Shown: piece by piece, positions 53,781 to 62,473 of the stretch | Layout: each line of letters begins with the position of its first letter | How positions within the stretch are numbered: position 1 is the first letter of the stretch | DNA from: Desulfovibrio gilichinskyi | GTDB taxonomy: Bacteria; Desulfobacterota; Desulfovibrionia; Desulfovibrionales; Desulfovibrionaceae | DNA: 64,000 nt | Direction: 5' to 3' | Assembly (NCBI RefSeq): GCF_900177375.1 | Contig: NZ_FWZU01000001.1 | Coordinates: 1 to 64,000 of the forward strand | The notes under the pieces: generated by a model | Told to the model about the DNA's origin: nothing | The model's input: only the letters and a program-made list of their open reading frames with translations | Databases searched by the model: none | Made by a program: the position numbers and the translations under genes

Positions 53781-56099
53781 ATGTACGAATACGATCAGCA
53801 TATAAAAGATATTTTGGGTGAGCAGCAGAAAGCTGTTATCTCTGTTGTTTGTGATGTCGAAGCTGACATCTATGTAGACAAAAAAATTCAAAAAAAAAAA
53901 GTTGACCATTACAAGACAGTGGCTTTGCCGTTTGGTCAGTATTTTGTTGAGGCTAAGACTGATGTTCCAAATCGATATGACAGCGCTGTCGTTACTTTGT
54001 CTCAAGAAGGGACTCATGTTTGTGAATTAAAACTTTCTGATAAGAAGTATGCTAAATTAACTATTGTTTGCGATACAGTTGCCGATTTTTACGTAGATAA
54101 AAAGCCGATAGCTATATCTAAATCTTTAGTTACTCATGAAGTTTCTCTCGGTGAGCATTTTGTTGAGGTTAAGACTTCTGATCCAGATCAGTATGAAAGT
54201 GCTATTGTCAATTTGACCCAAGAAAGTGGTCATGTCTGTGAATTCAAATTTTCAAATAAAGACTTTTGTTCTGTAACCTTTGTTTGCGATATAAAGGCTG
54301 ATTACTTTGTGGATAAAGAATTAGTCGCAAATTCTGTGGAAAGAGCATTCACTCACAAACTTCCTGTTGGTGAGCATTTTGTTGAAGTCAAATCGTATGA
54401 TCCTCCCAAGTATGATAGTAGAGTCATAAGCGTTGCCCCTGAAGGTAAGCTCGTTTGTGAGTTTTTTTTGAAGAAACAGATGCCGGGACTTTTTGTTGAA
54501 AAAGGTGTTCCTGTAAGCATTAATTTTACAGAAGATTGTTCTCTTGAACTCAATGGTGTTGATGTTGGAAATTTTGAAAAAGGTGTCTCTGAGCATTTTG
54601 CTCTGCCTGTTGGGAAAAATAGATTTAAGTTTGTCTCTGTTCATCTTGAAAATGTCTCAGAATCCATTGAATTAAATTTGAAAGACATTGGCCAAGAATT
54701 TGTTGATTCTAAGCTTGATTTAGTTGTTCAAAAACGTATTCGAGAACAGCTACAATTTTACGTAATGAAGTTAAAGGATCTTGTTGGAAGTATTAAAGGT
54801 AGATATTCGGTAGCAAAACTTCAGAAACTTATGAGTCGTCTTAGATTAGTTGCTCAGGACCGGATTTTATATTTAACCCTTGAGTCGAGAGTAAATTTAG
54901 CTATTTCAGCTGTTGATAGTGCTTTAAATGCATATTCTGCTATGGAGCCTGCTCTTGATCATGTTTTGATCTTACCAGAAAATATAACTGGCCATGACTA
55001 TAAAAAAATATGTGCTGAAATTGATGAACGAATAGAGAAATGGGAGAGAAAGAAAAGCGTTTTTTTCTCATTGGCTCAGGATGCTGAGACAAAGAGTGGT
55101 TTGGTTGAGAATGATTATGATAAATTGGAGCAAATAATTAAAGCAAAGTTATTGGGTATTGAGAGAGTCTTTGAAGAGGCTCAGGATAGGTTTGAGGGCT
55201 TAAATCTTGAATCACTATGTACAGAAATGCAGAAAGCCGCAGGGAAGATTCCGTTGACCGGCTCCGTACAGATATCTGTTGATGAGACAATGAGGGATAT
55301 TCAGAAAGCTACACATGACTTTCGTGCGTTTATGGACTTAAAATCTAGTGCTTCATCAATCAGTCCCGGTGTACGTGGATTTGATGCGATACAAATAGAC
55401 TTGAATAAAAAACTTGAAGATGTTCAAAGTAATAAAAATAATGTTTTATATTTTTGCGAGACTGCAAAAAATAAAATTATTAGCTGCAACATACAGTTAA
55501 ACGAGTTGCAAAAACTGTTAGAGGATAAAGAAAAATACCGTAGAAAAATAGTTGTAATTTTTTCCGTTGTTACTGTCTTATTCTTAGTATGTATAGGGGG
55601 CGGGATAAAACTTTACCTTGATCAAGAAGCTAGGTTTCAAAGAGCTAATAATCAAAGATCCAATAGGCAAACAGAGATTTCTGCAAAAGATGTGAAGCAA
55701 CCATCTGTAAAGAATGTTGAAAATAGAGAACCGAAAGAGCAAGCAAAAGTTGTGGAAAGTCCGTCCGTTGTTTCGCAGCAACAAATTAATATACCTGCCA
55801 AGCCACAGCTGTCTTCTCTTGAGCAAGGTAAAATATATATGAAAAAAGGTGAATATGACAAAGCTGAAAATTCTTTAAGGGGCGCGATTGAATCCTATAA
55901 GAATGCGCCAGCTAGCAAGAAGGACATATATATATGCAATACAATGGAGGCTATGTTCTATCTTGCAAAAATTCCTGGGAATGAAATGGAATTTGACCAA
56001 ATGTTGAAATACTATAGTCAGCATAGACAGGTGGTTAGGCATAATCTTCCAGGAATATATGGCGTAATTGAGCCGCTGGCACTGGGATTGGAAGAGTAA
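53781..56099 (+). CDS. Transmembrane protein with repeated PEGA-like domains and periplasmic TPR-like end
   Basis: A 772-residue protein. Three clear repeats of about 70 residues, at 19-86, 92-157 and 163-230, share VCDxxADxYVDK, LPxGEHFVEVK and YDS, and a fourth diverged copy is at 236-295 (LELNGVDVG, LPVGKNRFKF). These resemble PEGA domains. Long helices (about 310-585) may form a coiled coil. One membrane helix (about 590-612) follows KYRRK, so repeats face the cytoplasm and the C-terminus the periplasm. After a Gln/Pro-rich linker, LEQGKIYMKKGEYDKAENSLRG suggests TPRs. It could connect the ATPase encoded next to the envelope lipoproteins. Confidence 0.8.
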   Translation: MYEYDQHIKDILGEQQKAVISVVCDVEADIYVDKKIQKKKVDHYKTVALPFGQYFVEAKTDVPNRYDSAVVTLSQEGTHVCELKLSDKKYAKLTIVCDTVADFYVDKKPIAISKSLVTHEVSLGEHFVEVKTSDPDQYESAIVNLTQESGHVCEFKFSNKDFCSVTFVCDIKADYFVDKELVANSVERAFTHKLPVGEHFVEVKSYDPPKYDSRVISVAPEGKLVCEFFLKKQMPGLFVEKGVPVSINFTEDCSLELNGVDVGNFEKGVSEHFALPVGKNRFKFVSVHLENVSESIELNLKDIGQEFVDSKLDLVVQKRIREQLQFYVMKLKDLVGSIKGRYSVAKLQKLMSRLRLVAQDRILYLTLESRVNLAISAVDSALNAYSAMEPALDHVLILPENITGHDYKKICAEIDERIEKWERKKSVFFSLAQDAETKSGLVENDYDKLEQIIKAKLLGIERVFEEAQDRFEGLNLESLCTEMQKAAGKIPLTGSVQISVDETMRDIQKATHDFRAFMDLKSSASSISPGVRGFDAIQIDLNKKLEDVQSNKNNVLYFCETAKNKIISCNIQLNELQKLLEDKEKYRRKIVVIFSVVTVLFLVCIGGGIKLYLDQEARFQRANNQRSNRQTEISAKDVKQPSVKNVENREPKEQAKVVESPSVVSQQQINIPAKPQLSSLEQGKIYMKKGEYDKAENSLRGAIESYKNAPASKKDIYICNTMEAMFYLAKIPGNEMEFDQMLKYYSQHRQVVRHNLPGIYGVIEPLALGLEE

Positions 56100-56104
56100 T
56101 TGTT

Positions 56105-57817
56105 ATGAATTGTCATCCGTCAACAGATTGTTCTCGTTTAAGCTCAATTTTAAGCAATGGTCATATAGGTTTTTTTTGCAGTCGCGAGAGAACCCCCGCT
56201 TATACTAGGTTTGCTCAGCAATTGGTTGTTCAATTTATTTCTGATAATTTTGTTGAATATAGTAAATTGGAGATAGTTGTTGCTGACTACTATGATCGTG
56301 GTCGACATTTCGCTGAAATACTACCTGCTATCTCAAAGATAATAACTGACGAAAGCTTGTTGCAAGATAAAGTGCAAGAGCTTGTTAATGTATGCGATCG
56401 TCGATTCAGGGAAGATGATGTCCAAAAGGAAAAGACTTTCAGCTTTACTCTAAAGAATACATTTCTGTTTTTATCTGGCGATTGCTGTTCGATATTAGGA
56501 ACAACTGAATTTTCCCATCTCTTGCGCTATGGTCGCGAGGTGGGAATTTTTATTGTTATGGTCTTTTCTGATGTGCAGTTGTTTCATGTATATAATCAGT
56601 ACGGCGATGTGTTTTACCAGCAGGACAGTGTCCATTGGGATACGCTTTGGTCTGCTAAGCGTGATTTTAAGCGTTTTGGTGAGAAGCCAGTTGCTCTCGG
56701 GCAGATTGATCTAGATTCAGATAAGGAAATATTAAAATTCTTTACTGATAAAATTTTGGAAGAAAGAGAGAAGTATAAGGCGTCGAATACGCTAACAAAT
56801 CTACTTAAGGATGCAGAACGTCATAAGTCTGCAGTAACAGGGATTAAGGTCCCTATTGGACGTGATGAGGATGGAGAGACTTGTTATTTTGAATTAGATA
56901 AGCATCCTAAGATTCACACAATGGTTTCTGGCACAACAGGGGCAGGTAAAAGTAATTTTTTTAAAACGCTAGTGAGTAGCTGTATACATTCATATTCTCC
57001 TGATGAACTGCAACTTGTTCTAATTGATTTGAAGCAAGGTGCTGCGTTTAATCCTTTTAAGCTAGAAGAGAATATATGGATGTATTGTGATACGAATCCA
57101 GAATCAGTTCTTTTTAACGACGAGAATATAGTAATAAATGAAGAGTGCAATATTCCTCCGGTTGGTGCTGATGAAAAGGATACACCGACTAATGATAAGA
57201 TAATTTCTGGCGAAGATTTATCATCTATATTGGATAAAGTTTTAACTTCCTTTGAGAAAAATTATAAAGAAGGAATGACCGAAACAGTTGGTGAAGATAT
57301 TTCAAGTCATGAGATTTTGTCTGTATTGGATATTTTTTCAAATTTGCATATTGAATTTGAAGAAAGAATTAGATTGTTTACTAAATATTCATTCGATAAT
57401 TACCAAGATTTTCGTGAGGGATATATAGTAAATGAAGTTGGTCGTAATTTACCGAGGATTTTGATAATTATTGATGAAGTGCAAATTCTTTTTGATAAAG
57501 ATAATACGAGAGATAGTCTTTTAAAATGTGCAGGTTTACTCAGAAGATTGTTTGCCGAAGGAAGAGCTGCCGGATTTCATTTTATTCTTTCGACGCAATC
57601 TTTTGATATTAGTAGAGGGTTTACTCTTCCTGAAGCTGTTGAACAAAATAGTGGGGTTAGAATTTCTTTTAGCGCAACAGAAGATGAGGATAGTTCTGCT
57701 GTGTTAGGGCGATACAATTATTCTGCTGTGGGTTTGGATATCGGAGAGTGTATACATAATCTTGGGAAGAGAATAGAAACAAATAAGAAAATGACAGTAG
57801 CCTATTTTGATAAATAG
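56105..57817 (+). CDS. FtsK/SpoIIIE-type ATPase, apparently with a degenerate first ATPase domain
   Basis: A 570-residue soluble protein. The active domain (about 240-570) has Walker A GTTGAGKS at 276-283, LVLIDLKQGAAF as in FtsK, Walker B LIIIDEVQ with Asp457-Glu458, GRAAGFHFILSTQSFD and the late RISFSATEDEDS. An acidic insertion of about 90 residues follows LIDLKQ. The first 210 residues follow the same order without a Walker A: LEIVVADYYDRGRHFAEILPA for the DxK strand, ITDESLLQ...VNVCDRRF, TFLFLSGDC for Walker B and GREVGIFIVMVFSD for the sensor strand. Tandem FtsK domains with dead members are known in EssC/EccC of type VII secretion. No membrane segment. Confidence 0.85.
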   Translation: MNCHPSTDCSRLSSILSNGHIGFFCSRERTPAYTRFAQQLVVQFISDNFVEYSKLEIVVADYYDRGRHFAEILPAISKIITDESLLQDKVQELVNVCDRRFREDDVQKEKTFSFTLKNTFLFLSGDCCSILGTTEFSHLLRYGREVGIFIVMVFSDVQLFHVYNQYGDVFYQQDSVHWDTLWSAKRDFKRFGEKPVALGQIDLDSDKEILKFFTDKILEEREKYKASNTLTNLLKDAERHKSAVTGIKVPIGRDEDGETCYFELDKHPKIHTMVSGTTGAGKSNFFKTLVSSCIHSYSPDELQLVLIDLKQGAAFNPFKLEENIWMYCDTNPESVLFNDENIVINEECNIPPVGADEKDTPTNDKIISGEDLSSILDKVLTSFEKNYKEGMTETVGEDISSHEILSVLDIFSNLHIEFEERIRLFTKYSFDNYQDFREGYIVNEVGRNLPRILIIIDEVQILFDKDNTRDSLLKCAGLLRRLFAEGRAAGFHFILSTQSFDISRGFTLPEAVEQNSGVRISFSATEDEDSSAVLGRYNYSAVGLDIGECIHNLGKRIETNKKMTVAYFDK

Positions 57818-57833
57818 TATATGGAGGAATGTT

Positions 57834-58127
57834 ATGGCTGAAGTCGATGCAAATCTGAGGGCAATAGAAAAAGGGTATGCAAAATTTAGGGAAAAGCATG
57901 AAGAACTTGTTGCAAAACTTGATCAGTTAGAAAATGCGACTAAAGATTTAGAGAATATTAATTTAGGGGCCTTTTCTATTCAATTTAGTGATCTTTTACT
58001 GGATACAATTGGTAAGCATAAGTCTTTATTGCTTAACGCAAGGGATGGAATTGATGTGAGTATTTTAAGTTATACTGATGAAGTGAGTAGCCTGTATCGC
58101 AAAATGATGAAAATGGTAAAGGTGTAG
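57834..58127 (+). CDS. Small helical protein, length of WXG100 proteins
   Basis: 97 residues from ATG 57834 (GGAGG seven bases upstream; the frame continues back into the ATPase gene). It is all helical: AIEKGYAKFREKHEELVAKLDQLENATKDLEN forms one heptad-like helix, a short break (INLGAFSIQF) and then a second helix to the end. Size and two-helix layout match WXG100 substrates of type VII systems, but the Trp-x-Gly turn is absent; LGAF stands there. No signal peptide. Its place directly after the FtsK-like gene is what makes the idea worth testing. It might equally be a structural coiled-coil subunit. Confidence 0.75.
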   Translation: MAEVDANLRAIEKGYAKFREKHEELVAKLDQLENATKDLENINLGAFSIQFSDLLLDTIGKHKSLLLNARDGIDVSILSYTDEVSSLYRKMMKMVKV

Positions 58128-58130
58128 GGT

Positions 58131-58712
58131 ATGCGATTTATAAATTTTATAAAAAAAGCTAAGAATAGAACTTTTGATGTTGACCCACATGGAGATTCTT
58201 CTTTTAGCGGAATCAATGAAGGGAAACAAGCTTTTGATAGTATGAATGAGCGCTCAAAGAATCCAGAAGCACCATTTAAAGGGATAAACCCTAATTATCC
58301 GCCAGCGAAAGATAGTGCTTTGTTAGGTGAAAAGGTTCTGTCAGAGAAAATGAGCAATGTAAAATTTGGTTTTGAGCTTAGAGCATTAGGGGACACAATC
58401 GAGGACGCTATTACAAATTCTCTTCGAAATATTATCAAAGAAATTGATCCGAAGATATATGTCCATAGCATTGATGTTGAAAAATTTACAACTAGATTAT
58501 CTATCATAATTGACGAATTTTCCCAAACAAAGTCGGAAATGGAAAGTATACTCTCATCTACTGCACTAGGCTGGCGTGATTCAGGGCATACTGAATTAAA
58601 AACTATGGTTAAGCAATATACTAAGACAATAATTTTATTGTCAGATTCATTGCAAATTTTCAAAGAGGTTTTGGATGCTCTGAATGAGAATGTAAAAAAA
58701 ATGGATAAATGA
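58131..58712 (+). CDS. 193-residue protein with helical hairpin and W-containing turn
   Basis: The N-terminal 75 residues are polar and probably unstructured. Residues 80-193 look helical, with LGWRDSGHTELKTMVKQY at 146-163: helix, turn with Trp148, helix, which recalls the WXG turn of type VII substrates without being a match. No signal peptide or membrane helix. It starts three bases after the preceding gene and overlaps the next by four (ATGA), so it belongs to the operon. I do not recognise a family. Confidence 0.75.
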   Translation: MRFINFIKKAKNRTFDVDPHGDSSFSGINEGKQAFDSMNERSKNPEAPFKGINPNYPPAKDSALLGEKVLSEKMSNVKFGFELRALGDTIEDAITNSLRNIIKEIDPKIYVHSIDVEKFTTRLSIIIDEFSQTKSEMESILSSTALGWRDSGHTELKTMVKQYTKTIILLSDSLQIFKEVLDALNENVKKMDK

Positions 58713-59284
58713 ATGTAATGAAAATTTTTTTTCTGAAGATTATAATGGGGTTAACGTTGTGTTGCATCTGTTTCTGTTCATCTGTCTTTGCCGCAGAAGT
58801 ATCAATGAGAACAGAAACACAAAAGGGAGTCCATCCGTTTACTGCAACACAGCAAGGAATATTTGAAGGGTTATTGAGTTCTAAACTCAATGGCTTGAAT
58901 GGCGGCAAGGCAATGTCCTTCAAAAATGTGGTCCTCCTGAATAGTGCTGAAAATGATTGTAGAAGAATCCCAAATACAGAAAATATTTATGATTGTACTA
59001 CAAGTCTGACTCTTAACGTTGAAACTCAGCTTACAGATGAACGTGGTAAGTCTGTTCAGCTGCGTGTGTCAGCTATCAATAGTTCTGAGTGGACAAAAAG
59101 ATTGAAAGGAATAAATCCTCCTGTGCCGGTATCCCAGTTCAGAAAGGTAGCTGATAATATTTCTTCGACAATTGCTAAGAAAATGAAGACTGCTATTAAT
59201 CAACGTAATGCCGCCATTCAGAGGAAGAAGGAAAAACGTGCTAAGGCCTTAAAAGAGTTTCAACAAAATAATGCTTTACCGTAG
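58709..59284 (+). CDS. Secreted (periplasmic) protein of unknown function
   Basis: A 191-residue protein with a signal peptide of about 28 residues (KIFFLKIIMGLTLCCICFCS, cut near VFAAEV). The mature domain is alpha/beta: FTATQQGIFEGLLSSKLNG, then strands around CRRIPNTENIYDCTTSLTLNVETQL with two Cys that could form a disulfide, and a very basic C-terminal helix (QRKKEKRAKALKEFQ). The first half, which pairs a helix of an N-terminal type with VADNISSTIAKKM, vaguely recalls CsgG/LpoB-like folds, but this is not secure. It is translated with a 4-base overlap to the previous gene. Confidence 0.72.
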   Translation: MNVMKIFFLKIIMGLTLCCICFCSSVFAAEVSMRTETQKGVHPFTATQQGIFEGLLSSKLNGLNGGKAMSFKNVVLLNSAENDCRRIPNTENIYDCTTSLTLNVETQLTDERGKSVQLRVSAINSSEWTKRLKGINPPVPVSQFRKVADNISSTIAKKMKTAINQRNAAIQRKKEKRAKALKEFQQNNALP

Positions 59285-59317
59285 CAATATAGAAATTAAA
59301 GAATAGGAGTTTTTAGG

Positions 59318-61492
59318 ATGTTGTCGGGGAAAATGCGTAACTTATTGTTTGTTGGGGTATTAATTCTTTTTGTTGTAGGGGGATGTATTCCTCATAAATC
59401 TAAAGATTCTGGAGCATATGGTTCAGCAAAGAAAGTAGAAAAAAAAGTTTCGACTCAAGTTGCTGGAATTGCTGTATCTGATGTCAATATGAGGCAGAAT
59501 CCCGGGAAATCGGGGAAGAAGCTCGCTGCCCTTCGTAAAGGCGAAAAGGTCGTTGTTTTAGGACGAAAAGGGAATTGGTATAAGGTTAATCAGCAATCTA
59601 GCGGAAAGATTGGGTACGTTTATTATCCTTATATTGATGTTCAGTTTTCTGGAGTGGATTCGATTACTGGACAAATTATTAAGTCTACAAAAGTATACGC
59701 ACAACCCAATTTAAAAAATGCAACAAAGGTTTCTTTTCGACCTGGGAAAAAGATAACAGCTCTTGCTAAGCAGGGAGCTTTCTACACAATTAAGCTCGAC
59801 GGGAAAAACAGTTTTGTTCCAGTTAAGAGTTCTATTTTGGACTTGGAGAAAGTGACTCCCCCGTTTCATGTTGTTTATGTTGACGCGCCGGCTGCACCTG
59901 TTGCTGTAAAGTCAAAACCTAAGGGCAAACCCAAAAAGACTGTAGCTAAAAAGAAAGAGACTAAGAAATCTGTCGTAGATTCATCAGAGGAATCAAAAGA
60001 GAGTTCTTTTAGTCTTTCGAGCTTGTGGGGTGATGACGAGCCTAGATATTCAGATAAATATCGAGAAGAAAAGGAAGTCGATCCAGAAGAGATGCTTGAT
60101 ATTGTTCGGCCAAGCCTGACAGGTTATGCTGACGAATTTGCGCCTGTTCGTAGAGCATGTATGGCCAAGGATTATAGGGCAATTTGTGAGCTCAGTAATG
60201 ATTACGATGGCGAGTCTTACAAGGATTATAAAAAAGCAATAGATTTTGCTCATGAAATTGGTTGGTTGAGAACAGTTGAGCGAGCAACTCTTGCTCTGGA
60301 TAATGGTGATTTTGATAAAGCCAGCAAGCTCTTTGGCGCATCTGAAAAGCTTGCAGATGAAAGAGATGTTCGAACTGGGGATGCAGACGCATTACAAACA
60401 GGATTGTCTTTCTTGGGAACTGTTTCTGGACAGGAAGGGATTGGTGAATATGAAATCCTAGGATATGAAAGAGTCCTTTCTTTGAATTATAAGGCTCTTG
60501 CTGAAATTTTATCAGGTAAGAAAGGTGCTTATAATATTGCTAAACGTTCTATTGCTCTCCAGAACAGAGAACGTGATGAGTTTGAATCGATGATCAGGGA
60601 TTTGGAGATAAAGGAAAGAGAGAAGAAGAATAAGATAGGTGCAAACGATCCTTTGAAAGAGTTCTATTCTAAAGTCGACATGACTTTATTTGAACCCAAA
60701 AACAAAAAAGAAAGATCTGCTGTCTTACGTCAGACGTCAAATGCATTTATCAACCCATTTGGTGATTATCTCCATGGTCTTATTCTTGAGTGTGAAAGCT
60801 ACTATAAGCCATCGTTAAGAAGCAATGCAGCTATCGCTTACCGTAAAGCAGCTAAGCTTCAGCCTAAAGCAAAGAAAATGCTGTTGCAGGCAAAAAGTGA
60901 TATGGGTAAACCTGCGAAGGCTTATTCAAACAAGCGATTGGTGCATGTAATAGTGTCCGAGGGTTTTGCCCCCCAAAAGTGGACAAAAAATATAATGCTT
61001 CCTGTTACAATTCCACCTATGCAGGTGAAAACTACTGAGTTGAGGACTGTTTCGTGTGTAGCTGGTACACCGAAAGTCTCATTTAAAGGTTCACCAACTC
61101 GTTCTCTGTCTGAAATCTCCAACATCGAAGCTATCTCATTTAGGTATGATGAAGATTGCTCATTTGTGAGAACATCAAATCTTGTGTGGAAGATTGGTCA
61201 ATCCTATGTTGAGAAACAGATGAATATTTTGGTTTCAGGTCTTAGTTTTGCAAAAGAACTTTTAGCAGAGCCTGATAGTAGAGCTTGGCTTTCCTTGCCA
61301 AAAAAGGTTTATGCGACTAGGATTTTTGTAAAAAATGATACTTCAAGTGCAACGATCACCATTACAAAGCCGAATGGAAAAATTTTGACACGATCTTCGG
61401 TTAAGCTTCCTAAGGGCAATGCTCCTGTAATTATTTATGGTCGAGCAAATGATGATGGTGTTCAGCTTTATGCTTCAGCTTTTAACAAGTAG
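59318..61492 (+). CDS. Lipoprotein: two SH3b domains fused to a COG3014-like domain
   Basis: 724 residues. A lipobox (VVGGC, Cys about 23) ends the signal. SH3b domain one (about 50-108) has VNMRQNPGKSGKKLAALRKGEKV and WYKV; a second follows to about 175 (KVYAQPNLKNATKVSFRPGKKI). A Lys-rich linker (about 195-235) leads to a helical part that follows the COG3014 pattern: ALDNGDFDKASKLFGASEKL, ILGYERVLSLNYKALAEILSGK, NPFGDYLHGLILECES and AAIAYRKAAKLQPKAKK, then a beta-rich end. COG3014 proteins are lipoproteins encoded with LpoB and YcfL in many bacteria, as here. SH3b suggests binding to peptidoglycan. Confidence 0.78.
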   Translation: MLSGKMRNLLFVGVLILFVVGGCIPHKSKDSGAYGSAKKVEKKVSTQVAGIAVSDVNMRQNPGKSGKKLAALRKGEKVVVLGRKGNWYKVNQQSSGKIGYVYYPYIDVQFSGVDSITGQIIKSTKVYAQPNLKNATKVSFRPGKKITALAKQGAFYTIKLDGKNSFVPVKSSILDLEKVTPPFHVVYVDAPAAPVAVKSKPKGKPKKTVAKKKETKKSVVDSSEESKESSFSLSSLWGDDEPRYSDKYREEKEVDPEEMLDIVRPSLTGYADEFAPVRRACMAKDYRAICELSNDYDGESYKDYKKAIDFAHEIGWLRTVERATLALDNGDFDKASKLFGASEKLADERDVRTGDADALQTGLSFLGTVSGQEGIGEYEILGYERVLSLNYKALAEILSGKKGAYNIAKRSIALQNRERDEFESMIRDLEIKEREKKNKIGANDPLKEFYSKVDMTLFEPKNKKERSAVLRQTSNAFINPFGDYLHGLILECESYYKPSLRSNAAIAYRKAAKLQPKAKKMLLQAKSDMGKPAKAYSNKRLVHVIVSEGFAPQKWTKNIMLPVTIPPMQVKTTELRTVSCVAGTPKVSFKGSPTRSLSEISNIEAISFRYDEDCSFVRTSNLVWKIGQSYVEKQMNILVSGLSFAKELLAEPDSRAWLSLPKKVYATRIFVKNDTSSATITITKPNGKILTRSSVKLPKGNAPVIIYGRANDDGVQLYASAFNK

Positions 61493-61499
61493 AGGAATT

Positions 61500-61937
61500 A
61501 TGGTTACTTTGAGAGGAATAGCGGTATTTTTGCTTTTGAGCGTCTTGATGGTCTGTATGACAGGTTGCGTGATTGAGGGGAAGACGCACAGTTCAGATGT
61601 TAATACTAATTCTAACGTATACAAACTCTCTCCACGGGCAACGGTTATATATGCTGGTAAATATTTGCCAGAAGACATTACTGTTAGTGTTCCAGCGTTT
61701 GAAAAATCAGGAGCCTTAACCAAGGCCGTTTTTGTTTTGCAGAACTTGACAGATGGTAATATAGTTCTTGAATATCGTGTCGAGTGGAAAAAGGAGTCCG
61801 GGTTTCCTATGAGAATTACGGATGCATGGGATATTGTACATATTGCTCCTGCAAGTATTGCGACGTTAGCAAGTGTTGGTGACGATGCTGAAGCGTATAG
61901 TGTAATAATTAAGATTAGATATCCCGAAAACAATTAG
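61500..61937 (+). CDS. YcfL-like (DUF1425) lipoprotein
   Basis: 145 residues from ATG 61500, which has AGAGGAATT upstream; the longer frame from 61437 overlaps the previous gene and would bury the signal peptide. Lipobox VCMTGC, with Cys near residue 23. The mature domain follows the YcfL pattern: YKLSPRATVIYAGK, KAVFVLQNLTDGNIVLEYRVEWKKESGF and then a hydrophobic end. In E. coli ycfL lies next to lpoB. A secreted Ig-like fold is expected. Position between a COG3014-like and an LpoB-like gene supports the call. Confidence 0.75.
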   Translation: MVTLRGIAVFLLLSVLMVCMTGCVIEGKTHSSDVNTNSNVYKLSPRATVIYAGKYLPEDITVSVPAFEKSGALTKAVFVLQNLTDGNIVLEYRVEWKKESGFPMRITDAWDIVHIAPASIATLASVGDDAEAYSVIIKIRYPENN

Positions 61938-61945
61938 GAGCTCTC

Positions 61946-62473
61946 ATGTTTAATCGTATTTTTGGGTTAGTGCTTATTGGATTAATAGTTTTGCCTGGAT
62001 GTATTGGTAAGAGGAACTACACTCAGGGTAATGTCTCTATAGGTGAGGTTGGTACGACTAGGCATTTGGAAGCTAAGCTTACATTTTCTGATTTTTCGAA
62101 GCTTGCTAAAGATGTAACAAATAAGATGGTTGATTCAAAACGTATACAGTGGTTTGATGCAAACGATAAGCCTAAGAACCTCGTTTTATGTGTAGCTACT
62201 CCTATAAATAAAACCGATGATGAAAATTTTGAAATGGATGCTTTGCAAGATAAGATCGATGAAAGGCTTCTGCAACGAGAAATGGCTATAATAACAACAT
62301 CTCCACCTTTTGATTACATTATTCGACCAACGTTGTATGCTAATCCTCCTCAGAGAGGAGAGGGAGGAAAGTTGCAAATTCAGTATACCTTGCAGTATAA
62401 GCTTTATGACGATAAAGATCGTAAACTTGGTCAATGGTCCTCAGAGATGGTTTTGAACCGCGATCCTAGTTAG
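61946..62473 (+). CDS. LpoB-like lipoprotein
   Basis: 175 residues with lipobox VLPGC (Cys about 19). The mature part: FSKLAKDVTNKMVDS, VLCVATPINKTDDENFEMDALQDKIDERLLQ, IRPTLYANPPQRG and IQYTLQYKLYDDKDRKLGQWSSEM. LpoB, the outer-membrane activator of PBP1B in E. coli, has the same order (DL..A..M...L, I.NrT...ID...L...I...L, F..L.L.D..tg...W). A direct role on a penicillin-binding protein is not shown. It is the last gene of the operon; no strong terminator is visible between it and the second att copy at 62641, though one follows at 62702. Confidence 0.75.
   Translation: MFNRIFGLVLIGLIVLPGCIGKRNYTQGNVSIGEVGTTRHLEAKLTFSDFSKLAKDVTNKMVDSKRIQWFDANDKPKNLVLCVATPINKTDDENFEMDALQDKIDERLLQREMAIITTSPPFDYIIRPTLYANPPQRGEGGKLQIQYTLQYKLYDDKDRKLGQWSSEMVLNRDPS

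Noticed and set aside
53781-54460. PEGA-like repeats as possible CRISPR or DNA repeats
   Set aside because: The repetition is at protein level with about 200-base period and diverged DNA; no short direct repeats with spacers. No CRISPR array is seen anywhere in the window.
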